64,000 bases of DNA from Diplocarpon mali (lineage: Eukaryota > Ascomycota > Leotiomycetes > Helotiales > Drepanopezizaceae), in assembly GCA_024741835.1 (NCBI GenBank), contig JAENRP010000187.1:1-64000 (forward strand). Reading direction: 5' to 3'. The notes under the pieces are model-generated. The model did no database searches. It worked only from the letters and a program-made list of their open reading frames with translations, and was not told the DNA's origin. Shown piece by piece: positions 33,640-45,608 of this stretch (the stretch's first letter is position 1; each line of letters starts with the position of its first letter). Both the position numbers and the translations under genes were made by a program.

Positions 33640-34682
33640 ATGTACAAAACGCTTCGAACTTTACAGAGCTTGCACTTTGCCAAACCCTCCCGCTCTCTCC
33701 ATAGTACTCTCTTACAAAAATCTATATCGACCATGCCCGTCCTATTGAAGAAGTCAGCCAAACTTGCTTTGGTACAGCTTGCCAGTGGTTTGTGGTATTC
33801 AGCCTACCATGTATTCCAAAGCTGACACGAGTTGCAGGCGCAGACAAAACCCACAACCTCGCCCATGCCCGCGAAAAGGTCCTCTCTGCGGCGTCTGCGG
33901 GTGCCAACATTGTCGTTCTGCCAGAATGCTTCAATTCCCCGTATGGATGTGACTACTTCCCCTCGTATGCCGAAACTCTGCTCCCATCCCCACCTACGGA
34001 GGAGCAGTCTCCGTCCTTCCACGCGCTTTCTGCCATAGCCGCAGAAGCCAAGATATATCTAGTGGGAGGCTCGATCCCAGAGCTAGAAACGGAGACGAAG
34101 AAGTATTACAACACATCTTTGACATTCTCGCCAGAAGGCAAGCTACTGGCAACACATCGAAAGGTGCATCTCTTCGACATTGATATCCCAGGCAAGATCA
34201 CATTCAAAGAATCGGAAGTATTGTCACCTGGGAGCAAGGTCACTATCGTTGACCTTCCCGAATATGGGAAGATAGCTATTGCCATCTGCTATGATATTCG
34301 CTTCCCGGAATTAGCTATGATCGCCGCGAGGAAAGGCGCTTTTGCGTTGATCTATCCGGGCGCGTTCAATACAACGACTGGTCCACTGCACTGGAAATTG
34401 CAAGGACAAGCGAGAGCCATGGATAATCAGGTATACGTCGCATTGTGTAGTCCGGCAAGAGATGTGGACGCTAGTTACCATGCATGGGGCCACAGCCTCG
34501 TCTGTGATCCTATGGCAGCAGTATTGGTTGAAGCTGGGGAGTCTGAACAGATAGTCTTCGCTAATCTAGATAGCGGCAAGATTGAGGAGACAAGGAAGGG
34601 TATCCCTATCTACGGACAGAGGAGATTTGATGTCTATCCTGACGTCAGCACGGGCAATATAATGCTTGAGGATGAAGCTTGA
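33640..34682 (+). CDS. nit3: omega-amidase, Nit2/Nit3-type nitrilase-fold enzyme
   Basis: Two exons (33640-33787 and 33838-34682) encode 330 residues. The intron is 50 nt with a GTTTGT donor and TTGCAG acceptor. It joins LVQLASG to ADKTHNLAHAREKV. The nitrilase triad is present: Glu in VVLPECFNSPYG, Lys in HRKVHLFDIDIPGK and Cys in IAICYDIRFPEL. YPGAFNTTTGPLHW and DNQVYVALCSPARD match the omega-amidases (human NIT2, yeast Nit3), which hydrolyse alpha-ketoglutaramate and alpha-ketosuccinamate. The first 31 residues (MYKTLRTLQSLHF...) are basic, hydroxylated and lack acids, so they look like a mitochondrial presequence. A second in-frame ATG at 33733 (MPVLLKKSAKLAL) would give a cytosolic form. 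Confidence 0.93.
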
Positions 34683-36085
34683 CGATATAGCATGTTGGCA
34701 AGAGGAGCAGGCGAGCTTGGGTCCGCAAACAAGCGAAATGTGTTCATTGGAGCAGCCCTGAAATGCACTGCTGTGTCGCTACGAGTATGAACTCCACCAG
34801 AGCATGGGCTCGAGTCCTATGAAAGATGAAGCTTTCTCTATCGGGATATTTCCTATTAGTATATCTAACGGTACCTATTTCCCAATACTGACTCGCCAAT
34901 TAAGCGAAAATGAAAAGGGGTTCGCAACGAGATCCCCGGACAGATGCGAAAAGACTCGTGCCCAAATATCCATCCGTTATAAGTGAAAGGTAGATTGCCG
35001 TAATCGGCGGCGGATTTTGCGTCCATGTGATACTTGGTGATTGCCGAATACTTGAGCTGGACCCAAAGAATTTCCCGAATCCTTTAACACCTGAGCTTGT
35101 GTACGAGGCTGCGTCGGTCGTCTTCAGATGACTGTCCTCTTTCCATCAGATGGAAAGCCAACCAGCAGTGAAAGCAGCCCGAGCCTTCACAATCTTGAGA
35201 TTGATAGGGTGTTGAGGATATACAAGCTGTCTCGGGCTGTCTAACTTTGATTTCTTGTCAATCGCAGCCACCTTGGAACAAAAGAAATAAGCATTCAAAA
35301 GCCATTTGGCTTTAAGGATCTAAGCTTTGCGAGTACGTACGAACATCGTACAGTAACTGCAAGTAGTACGTACCCAAAACTTAAAATGCATGCGAGCGGG
35401 GCAGCTTGGCGCAAATCTTGAAGATTCAAAATGTTTCGTAGCGCTGAACTCTTTTCGCAATCGTTCCTTTCGATTCAAGAGCTATTCTTTGGCTCGAACA
35501 CCTCCTATACGGCTCGGTTTTCGAACCATAAGCAGCCCCCGCTCTACTTCAGAGAGTGGATGTAGTGGGTTCATAGAGAACCATTCTATCAGCCAAATTG
35601 CCAAAAAAAAAACCCCCCCCCGAGAGTAGATATATTGTATACACATTGTTTTTTTCTCCTTTCCTCACGGGGCGTCGGCTAGGCCCGAAGGAGGAGATCT
35701 ACTTTGCCACCAGGCGTCTCATTTCTAGTCTCTGTGGCGCTTTGATGTGGCTTCGTGAACCTCCATTTTCTGGAAATACATATCCAATTGGGCAAACTTC
35801 TCCCACCATCAAACCGTTTAAGTGTTGCTGCCTCCAACAATTGGATCCAATCTCCTGTCGCGCCGGCGCTGCAAATTAAACGGTGCGCTGGATACCCAGG
35901 AGGAGACCTTATCCGTTCGAACCAAAATATTGAAGTTCCCTCGCTTGAAGCAGACATTTGCAGAGACACATTCCTGAGCGACCCTTACATCCTAGGCCCA
36001 GGCTGTATATGAGTTGAGAGGTTTCCTTCTCGGAGTCTGTGGCTCTCTAGTTCGTTTCTCACCGTTCTCACTCACGCGTCTCCAG
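34683..36085. other. intergenic
   Basis: The stretch is AT-leaning, with an A9C9-type junction at about 35606-35623 and GTACGTAC palindromes near 35333 and 35366. I see no gene. Confidence 0.5.
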
Positions 36086-37248
36086 ATGCCGGCAACACAA
36101 ATAAGCACCATGGAAGAGAGCAGACGGCGGTCGCGCAATATCGTCTTCGCTGCATTCCTTCTTCTCGTGTTCATCTGGACTGTGAAACTGGCCTTCCCCC
36201 AACACAACGTCGTCTCCGCTTACCAGAACCATAAACCTCAACCAGCCGCAATCTCTCCAGAACCTCCTGCTAAAAAGGCCAAGGAAGGAAAGCCAGCAGC
36301 AGACAAGGGGTCGAAATCGCGGCCGGCGTCAGCAACGCTGAAAACAAGTTCGCTAGAGTCTACCTTCAATGGAACTTTGGACCAGAAAGCTGCCGTCATA
36401 ATCGAGACCCGGTTCCGGACGAACCTCATCCCTTTAATCCTCCATTTCGGCAGCGTCCTCGGCCCTTCGTGGCCTATCCTCATCTACACATCCGCAGAGT
36501 CGATGGGTATGTTCGCCTCGTCCGCCGCACTGTCGAGGTACATCAAGACGCGCATAATCCAGCTTCGAATCCTGCCGCAGGAAACCCTCTTCACGAATTC
36601 TGACTCGGTAAACAAGTTTATGACGCAGCCATGGCTATGGGAGAGCCTCGCGCCTGTCGAGAATGTTCTAATTTTCCAAAGCGACAGCATGCTCTGTGCA
36701 AACGCCGCAAGGAGCGTCGACGACTTCTTCGAGTATGATCTTGTCGGGGCTCCGATAGCTGAGGGAAGAGGAACTGGATACAACGGAGGACTGAGTCTGC
36801 GAAAACGGAAGACGATCCTACGGGTCCTGGAAAATTTTGACTGGGAGGAGGAGAAGCAGAAGGGGAATGAGAATAGATTTGAGGACCAGTATTACTATAA
36901 CAGGTGAGATACGCCTTTGGCTCACGGAGTGCTGGAACAGAGGCTTATCCGCGGACAGAATGAACGAGTTGCGAGCCGAGGAGGAGGAGGCGGGAATTGA
37001 TCCTAAATCGGAGGGAGCGATCAATCTGCCTACAATGGAAGTCGCGCGAACATTCAGTGTTGAGACTATTGATTACCCGCATCCGCTGGGTGTGCACCAA
37101 GTGCACAGATGGCTGGGGGAGCAGATGGTGTCTTTAGATGATTGGTGTCCTGAATACAAGTTGGTATGTCCAAACATCTGGTGGAGTCTGGAAAGAAGCC
37201 AAGCTTACTTGGAATCAGTGCAGTGTAGACCACATCAACGACGGTTAG
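36086..37248 (+). CDS. DUF5672 family type-II membrane protein (putative glycosyltransferase)
   Basis: Three exons are proposed: 36086-36903, 36959-37163 and 37219-37248, about 350 residues. A single transmembrane anchor (NIVFAAFLLLVFIWTVKLAF) lies near the N-terminus, then a Pro/Lys-rich stem, then the DUF5672 domain: AAVIIETRFRTNLIPLILHF, LGPSWPILIYTSAES, VLIFQSDSMLCANA (the D-x-D-like QSDS metal site), YDLVGAPI and GYNGGLSLRKRKTIL, then EDQYYYN. This matches Golgi glycosyltransferase-like architecture. ATGs at 36086 and 36110 (strong CACCATGG context) are both possible starts. Intron 1 could instead be 37 nt (36904-36940), adding six residues. The last exon is tiny (CSVDHINDG) and least certain. 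Confidence 0.75.
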
Positions 37249-38025
37249 AGCGATATCCGGTGAGCGATTGTTTGCATTCTGTGGAGTTTCGTTCAAACGA
37301 GGTCTGGATCTGGGAGATGGAAAATCTTGTATGTATCACTTCAGAGGAGGGTAAGCGCGTAGGTAGAAACCGAATTGGATACATTTACATGATTCTATAC
37401 CATTTTATATCAAGTGTTCAATGTTAGGTGCTCAGTGTTGAGGTGCTTGGAGAGCTCTGTGTTAGAGCCCACTCTACTGGGTCTGATGACGCCCGACACG
37501 GCGAGATTCTGAAAACATCACGTCGTATATGTATTTACTACGCAGTGCCACCAGGGTCAGTGTCAAGCCCTGAACATAGTTACGCGAATGATCTCTTATC
37601 AAGAATCTTAGGTCTGACCACGCAGACAGCGCTTTACCTAGAGTATGTCATGTACACACAGTGAAGTTAGTGTGGCGAATCACTTCTGATCAGCAGGCTG
37701 CTCTTTCTGGGTACGTCAGGAAGATTTGCATGGAATTCTAGAAGGATCTGGAATTACAGATGTATTTAATGATACTTATGTTGTACAATTATGTTGCAAA
37801 AGGAAGGATAGTTGGGGTCACGATGTTATGTAGTGGGGACGTTTGTTTATTGATATTTGATTTAACCGAGCAAGTCAGCACGACCACCCGTCCATCTCCA
37901 ACTTGGCCCTGCCCCTGGGCCTGGGAGAATTTTTTTAGAACTTGAACGTATACAGGAAGCCTCCGAAAGATCCACTCTGAATGTCTTCCCAGCGAAGATA
38001 AAATACATAGCCCTGCCTCCGGTGC
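37249..38025. other. intergenic, AT-rich
   Basis: This lies between two convergent 3' ends. I see no gene. Confidence 0.5.
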
Positions 38026-39134
38026 TCAGTAAATGACTGGCCAATCGTCCACGTACTTGACAAGGTTGATTCCCAGCTGCGCGACACCATCATCTCTATA
38101 GTAGTGGTAAAAGATCACATCGCCATCGTTGTCGGCGAGTATGGCGTTGTGACCTGGTCCGTGAACGGAGCCGTGGGACGCCAACATCTGAGTTCCTCCG
38201 CCCTGCATCATAAGTTTTTCTTTCTTGTCAACGTAAGGCCCCTGCAGTTCCTTTGAACGGCCAACCATTATGCGGTAAGTACTGTCCGCACCCTTACAGC
38301 AAGAGTCGAATGAAACCCAGAGATAGAAGTAATCGCCCCTCTGCACGATAAACGGTGCCTCAATAGCGCCACCGTCGTTTGGTCGAGCGGCGAGGTCGAT
38401 GAGGGGGCCACCCAGATTCATGCCGGTTGAGGGGTCGAGTTGAATCATCTTGATGCCAGACCAAAACGATCCGAACGTCAAGAACCACTGTCCGTCTAAG
38501 GTGACATAAAGGTTACCGTCAATGGCATTGTAATCATCACCCTTCTTAGACTTCACGACTATACCATTGTTGTGCCATGAGCCGGGCAGGCCAGTCGTGC
38601 TCGTCGCAAGGAATATGGCTGATTCGGTAGATCCAAACGAAGACGCCGAGTAGTACATGAAGTACTGCTTGCCGTGATAGGAGATATCTGGTGCCCAAAG
38701 GTTCTTATTGCCTTTGGTATATGTTGTCGTCCAAGGTGCGCCACTTCTCTGATGTCAGCCATGCTTATTATCTAATTGCGTGCTTGCGATCGTCAAGTTT
38801 TCAGCCCTCAAAGCGGGATGTTCAACTTTCTACGGGAATGAGGTCTCGAGACCAAAAAGACATTGGGCGGCCAGATGTGAGAAGATCCAACGTACTCTGG
38901 GAATGCAGGGCCAATGTCCTTCCATGCAGTACGATCGGTTGATGTCTTCAATTGTATGTTATCTCCGGTGTAGGCTGCGAGGTAAGTTCCTTCAGGAGTT
39001 TTAACCACTGTTGGATCGTGAATGAAAGTATCACCAGTGACCGGCCCCGGATTGACGTTTTGCCTCGGAAAAAGAGACGCAGTAGCGCTTGCTAAGAAGC
39101 TGCCAATGGCGAGTGTTCGTAAAGGCAATAGCAT
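38026..39134 (-). CDS. secreted GH43 endo-1,5-alpha-L-arabinanase
   Basis: Two exons (39134-38896 and 38746-38026) encode 319 residues. A signal peptide (LRTLAIGSFLASATASLFPRQ) leads into the five-bladed propeller of glycoside hydrolase family 43. The catalytic carboxylates are in FIHDPTVVKT (general base Asp), NKNLWAPDISYHGKQYFMY (pKa-modulating Asp) and NDGGAIEAPFI (general acid Glu). SVHGPGHNAI carries the conserved His of the arabinanase subgroup. The enzyme would cut the alpha-1,5-arabinan side chains of pectin outside the cell. The intron at 38747-38895 is 149 nt, longer than others here, but its GTACGT donor and CAGAG acceptor join AFPE to SGAPWTTTY in frame. Unlike the CE1 and GH5 genes in this window it looks intact. 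Confidence 0.9.
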
Positions 39135-42100
39135 GGTTCGATAGTATTGAATGAAAGAATGGGGCGAACGTGGCGGGTCGTGAGAAGGAGAGATTCTGTA
39201 CGATACTTATACAGTCAGTTACTCTAAAATAGAGTTAGCACAGACCTTGGGAGTGGACCAGTGAGGATACTCAATTTCTATACCAATAACGAACTTTTCT
39301 GCCCAGTTATACGAACTCCACTCCCCGCCTCCCCCTGGCTGAATGTTCAAACTTCCGAAACCTGGGGCAAAACCGAAGCGAGACTGAGGCAAGACTGGGG
39401 CAAGTCAGGAGCCTATACAGTATGAGAAGGTCGTAGAGGTATTGACCAATACTTGTTCTTGAATCAAGTCTTTGAAGCTACGAGTATCTATGAATTACTT
39501 CAAAGGAGATTACTTTTATTTAGACTCTAGCTTCTACTATTGACTAAGCATGGGTAGTTGACTAGAGAAGAGTGCCCTCTTCTTCGTCATGTAGAAGTAC
39601 TGGTATATATTTAGATTAAGTTAGATAGGTGGGGACGGGAAGGGCTCCTAGCCACCTTCGCAGTCATCGAGAGGTGGATACTGTATTTGGCTTAGTTCAA
39701 CTTAGCAAAGTAGGTCCTCGACCATAGTTCTACGCGTGTAGTGATAGATCCTTTAGCAGAACCTTTGTTACTCGTAATGACTCTACAATGCCATTCGATT
39801 GCTGAGCAATCTGGAATCGATTGAGCTGCGGGATATGGTCGCAGCGTTTCTTGTTCATAAAATAACATTGGGTCTATACTTAGAGTGTGAAGAGGATTAC
39901 ACTCACCTAAGCCTCCTTGGCCTGGAAAAGATATTACGCAGTACTTAGCTACAGAGTGCTCAAGCATTGGCAGCCATATATTTGATACACAAACGCTTCA
40001 TTTCACCGAGCGACAAAAACCTCTCTTTTATTGAATGTCAGTCAAAAGTATAGAGCTGTTTCTGATACTCAACTTGCCTCTCATCATGCGCAGTAAAACC
40101 CCTCTATTCCCGACATTTTGTTTGTTTCGCGAATTCCGTACTCCCTTTCATTCTATTTCGAAGACAATACGGGGCAGGAGCTATTAATCTAAACCTTACT
40201 AATTGATTGAAATTTAGAAATTCAAGTCCCACCAATGAAAGGATGTTTTGAGTGATGAAATGAGAATTAAAGAACAACTTAGGGCCGAGATAGCCTTAAT
40301 AATGGCTTAGCCTTTGTATCAACCAGTTAGCTTTTGGAATTCCAGCTTGGAAATTTCGTTTCAAAGCATAAAACATAGTTTCATACTCCGAGTGGTTGTT
40401 GCCCTTGATAGTGGAGGTTTTAAAGTGGGATTCCCATCCATGCTGTCTTGGAAAGAAAAATAAAGAAGGAAAAAAAGAAGGAAAAAGAGGAGAAGGTCGA
40501 GACCACCCTATCAATCTCCCCTGTTAGGACCAGTGACCAGCTACTCGGAGCATGAATTTCTATTTTAGCCTTCACCTTGTAAGACAACGCATTGGAACTC
40601 AAATCCCAAAACCTTACTCTGACCAATGTAAAAGCTAGGCTCTTTTTCAACTCTGTCTTAGCTCTAAACTGGTCCGTGAGCTCTCTGGAGTACGTGAAGG
40701 TGTAAGCAAATTAACTGAAAATATACTTTTATCTCCATATAAGGATGAAGTTAAATCTTACGGCAATAATCGTTGTTTTGCGAGTAATTAGTCCCCACTA
40801 GAGTATGATATAGCCTTGTAAGTTTAAACCTACGGTATCTGCGAGGAGAATAATCGGATATAGAGCTTCGAAAATCAAGAGTTAGTGAAAAGAGCTTCGA
40901 TATACCATTGTCATCCGTAGCCGGCTCGTCTCTCGGCCGAGAGTAATATGTCAGCCTTGGCACCATCAGTGATGCACTTTGGAAGTACTCACATTTATTT
41001 CCGTAGCCTGCAGATCCACTTCAAAAGGCACAGCTCCGGCTCTCCGCCACAAGGAGACTCACCCGGTATATTACACTCAAAGTATAATATTGATTAGTTT
41101 GTCTACGTTATGAAACGGACGTTGTTAGCTGAAGTATAAATAGTATCGGCACTCGGACCGAAGGTATCCCGACGCAAAAGTTGAGTGAGAAACAAACGAA
41201 CGGGCCCTACCCAGCTCAAATGCCCATCTCAACCCTTATCAGGCAAGCTCAGTTCGTCTTACTTGTATACATTTCCAGACATCAGTATCTCTTTGATACA
41301 GGAGAAAAAAACCCATTCCAAAGCTCGGGGGAGTCAAGTCAGCCCGATTTCAAAATCGAGTGGAGAAGAATCTTCGCACGGCTATCTTACCCATGTAATA
41401 CCGAGTGGATCCGTAGCCCGCTTAAATAGTGAGTACTTAACTCGTGCGATATTCTCTATAACCTTGTTTATCACTTCGTATTTTGTATTGTCCACAATCG
41501 TACTAGAATCGATTGAAATTACACGAGGCCACAAGGCACATACGCGTTTGGTCTTGAAATCCACTCACGCCGCCTTTGCTCATTTCACAAGCCGGCTTGG
41601 AGAGATCATAGGTTACACCTAAAGTAGAGTACGTAACATATAGCACGACAAAAAAGCTTCTGATGACAGAATTCAAGATGTATATTCTTTATCTATGAGT
41701 TAAATGTATATCACGGTTCAATACAGTAAAAGGCTACAAAGTATCAAGTACTGTAATTACTACCAGTACTAGTAGCCTACTATTAGGAGGTTGTCTGGAA
41801 GAGGGAGTCTCGCGTATCAAGGTGGCGGGTACGCTTGAAGACGGGGGAATTTTGCCATCCTACAATGATTGATTCCTCGTACTCCTTATCCTTTCCCGCA
41901 TAATAGCAGGGGCAAAACGCTACCCTGTAGTGCTCCACCACTATAGAGAATAACCACTCGGAATGGAGTACTACACAGTACCTCGTATGTACAAGGTATT
42001 CAACAAGCTTTCAGACAATACTTAGCTTCTTTTACTATGTCATGTGAAGTTGGTTTTTCAAGTCGTCTAATTACAGCAAGAAAATAACCTGCGCAAATCA

Positions 42101-42299
42101 GGATCTTCAAGATTCTGGCATCTTCTCCACAGCTTGCGCTCAATCATCATTTACGGCAAGTAAATATGTCGTCCTCTTTAACCGGGTAAAATCAGTTAGT
42201 GTGCTGTAACGAGGTATTGTCTTAGGCCTGCTGTCTCCGAAAAATAAATCGGGATTCGGTTGAAGAGAGGTATATATTTATGAGGGCGAAACCACCAGG

Positions 42300-42333
42300 C
42301 CCCAATCCTGGATCTGCCCCAATCCTGGATCTG
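42300..42333 (+). repeat. 17-bp perfect tandem duplication
   Basis: The unit CCCCAATCCTGGATCTG occurs twice back to back (42300-42316 and 42317-42333). Confidence 0.9.
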
Positions 42334-43738
42334 CCAACTGAATCAGCTCTGTGCGATAGGGAGCTTCTCAGCTCCCATAGGAACGACTGAAACGTGCGTT
42401 GTAGTAGATAGAGTAGTTCTCCAGGTCTATTAATTAACTAGCCGATGTCACGGGCTGCCGACCATCCTACGGAGTGGCTCAGCAGAACGCCACTTGAGTG
42501 AACGCCTTGTCAGCGGACTATTCCTGTCCGCGGCGCATGCCGAATTTTTCGTGTCAGCTTGGAAGATTTTACAGGAGCATAGTTGACGAGGTTTTTCAAT
42601 ATTCATTCATCTGTACAATTGGGAAGAAAAAAGGGGGTAGACACAGGCAAGGTTGGCGCTAGCTTACCAATCGGGGCTAGGATTCGCCAAGGTCCAAAAT
42701 GCCATTTCCCCCATGCTACAGTAAGCCGTTCCCAATGGTTTTACGAATATTTGGCTATCACGAAAAAATACTTTACAGAAAGAGTCACACCACTTGGCGT
42801 TCTTAACGAAAGCCTATTCGAGGCCTGCTTCCGGGTCTTCCATAGTTTTCCCAGGCCCTGTTCGGTATGGCCGGAACTTCCTACTTTTTTTCAGTGGGCT
42901 GCAAATGCGAACCTCGAATTCCTAGGAAATAGGGGTAGGTGAGCTTTTGGTTAGTCATAGTTCATGTAATGGAAATGCCTATATTTCCACCTTACTGGAA
43001 AAGAGGACTACATATAGTGGTTTGGTTACGGTTTTTTCTACTTCGAGTACTATGGACACAGAAACTACAAGTCGCAATCTTTGTTGAGATGTTCTTTAAG
43101 ACAGCAATTTCAAGATTAGACGCTACACGCCAAACAGCTGGAATACTCTCCGATGGATAATTTGTGCAATTGGAAAGGGAGATGACGACTCAAGACCTGT
43201 ACGCGTTATCTCCTACGCATCTCCAGCTCTTCTAAGAGTCTGCAGAGCTCAGCTTAAGCCCTTTCGACTACGAGATAATCAAACTTCGAGTCGAATAAGG
43301 CCTGAATTTTTCACACGTTTCAAAATGAAAATTTTTGCATACTACCTCTTCTATAAACACCCTTTACTTTCGAGCCCCAGTCCTCGCCCCTTATCACTAG
43401 CACTACCACCAACCTCCCCTAGTTAGACGGGGTTTTTTTGATTATGATATGCCACGTGACCGCATCTTAAGACTTTTTCAGAGGTACTTATTCCGTTCCG
43501 AAGCTTGCCATATCAGAAACATTGCGTGCTTGTTACCGGCAATTTGCTTTCTCTCAAGCGAGTTTTGATCCAGATATAATTTGTTGTGAGGAGGTTCTCT
43601 GATAGTAAACGTAATAGTGAACTAGAAGAGGGCACGAGAAAGTATGAGGTGCAAACGACGATGTTGGATGTCTTAATCTCTAAGAGAGCTCTTTAACTAG
43701 GAGCTATTTAAGGGGCCTTCTTGGCACTACCACTAAGT

Positions 43739-43791
43739 CATGTGGCAAGTCATATGACATGTCATGTCACAGATCACGTGACAGGCATGTG
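43739..43791. repeat. cluster of palindromic CANNTG motifs
   Basis: Within 53 bp there are CATGTG (43739), the palindrome GTCATATGAC (43749-43758), GACATGTC (43756-43763), TCACGTGA (43774-43781) and CATGTG (43786). I do not know the source. Such GTCATGTGAC-like strings are common at the ends of some fungal LTR elements, but no terminal-repeat partner was found by eye. Confidence 0.5.
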
Positions 43792-45520
43792 ATATGCGTA
43801 CCTGTAACATAGTTGAATAGAAATTTAAATAATCGACCAATATTGCCCCTCGGTACATAATATCCAACACACATGAGCGATATTGAGATTTATCCTCGGA
43901 AGCTGATCATGTGGCCAAGAGGAAAATCGTCCAATCAGAGGATGGGAAGGCTAGCCGGGGGAACTCCGACTGACGATTACCGGCCTTACGGGGAAAGGGG
44001 CCTAAGCGAGATTCTATGGGCAGGAGTAGTAAACAATAAACAACCAGCCTTGATGTCGTGAGGGCAGACCAGCGCTTCAGACCGAGATCAGTCTCTTACC
44101 CGCCATCACCGTCCATGGGGACGACTAAAAGCAGGACTGGTTGGCGTACAACGGCAGCCGAGATATTTCGTTATAGCGATCAGGTGAAATCGTATAGAAT
44201 TGATTTAAAAGGCTTTTTTCCTTTTCCAGTGAATCGAGAAAGCAACATTTCGGAGAGTCTTCGCGTAAGTCATTTCCGAGGCCACCCGGGACCAGACGTT
44301 GGACTTACCTTAACCTTGAAATGAGAAACTTGGGATGCCAGCCGATTCTCTTAGCAATGCGAAGCCAATGTCGCGAGATCTGGAAATGTACGTTGAGGGG
44401 GACAGATAAATTATCCTTTCTATTCTGGGTCAACAGTTGGAATATCTGGTATTGGTTAACTCGTGAGTGGGTTGGATCGGAGAGGTGTGGCTTTTCTTCA
44501 TCGAAGCCGTACTAGAACTCTCAAGTAATCATTCAGAACGTCTTGATGACCGTCGGCTTGGGGCTGCCTGCTCTCTGAAGACAACGGGAGTCTAGCCAGC
44601 GGAAACTGCTACAGTACTTTGATAAGGTATCATCCTAGATGTTCGAGTCTTGAGAGATTTCCAATCATCAGACTAGCTACCCAGCAACATGAGCGATGCC
44701 AAGAAAAGGATTTGCTCTCGTAGTAGGAAAATCCGAAGTATCTCCAGAGGCAGTTTTTCCTATCCAAGAGGTTTTGTTCATTAACAGGTTTGGGAAAGAT
44801 TCGAATCCTGACCCTATGACACAGATCCGCCGGATAGATATTTGCCGTATGCCTGGCCGTACTCGTACGTCCATGAGGAAGTCTGTCGGCGAGATACCGA
44901 AAGGCTTGAATGTGGGGATAGGTTTACTCCGCTGTGCTGCTGCACACGGCACTCCTTGTCGAACACCGAGAGACCGAGATACCCCCGGGCTTGCCGATCA
45001 CCCCAAGCCGAATACACATACTTGGTTACCCCGCGTCAGCTGAGGGAGGTTGCGGAAACGGGTAGAGTGGACTACGATAATGATTTGTAGAGAGGCCGAC
45101 CGATCAGTGAGCAGAAAAGTAACGGGGAGTGTAAGTGAGGAGTCCCTCGCATGATAAGAATTGAATGTGTCGAAGTAGTCACCGATTGATTGATAGAGAG
45201 CACGAACAAACCGACTGTGATCTGCGACGTGAAGGATATACCCCGCCTGTACTGTCTTTGTGCACAGTCCGATGACAAGAGCACCCCCGCACCGAGCTTC
45301 CCGACAATACCCCTCCACCAAGCATGAAGTAGGTATCCGCCGCTTCGCATGGCACCCCGTCACTAGGGCTACTGCAGAAGTAGGTGCACATCAGCTCCGT
45401 ACCAGGTATTGCATGCTCATAAGGTACACTAGGTTTTGGTAGAGTTGTAGGCATTCGGGGAAATGGGGACTGAGATGATCCCGAGGGCAATACAGGTAGT
45501 ACCTGGACGTAGGTACCCAG

Positions 45521-45608
45521 GGATGTATGGATGTATGGATGTATGGATGTATGGATGTATGGATGTATGGGTGTATGGATGTATGGGTGTATAGATGTAT
45601 GGATGTAT
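45521..45608 (+). repeat. 8-bp minisatellite (GGATGTAT)11
   Basis: Eleven consecutive 8-bp units are present: eight are exact, and three carry single substitutions (GGGTGTAT twice, AGATGTAT once). The minus strand reads as Ile-His-Pro-Tyr repeats, which is a by-product and not a protein. Confidence 0.92.

Noticed and set aside
44786..44810. tRNA-like T-loop string GATTCGAATC
   Set aside because: No matching acceptor, D or anticodon arms could be paired around it.
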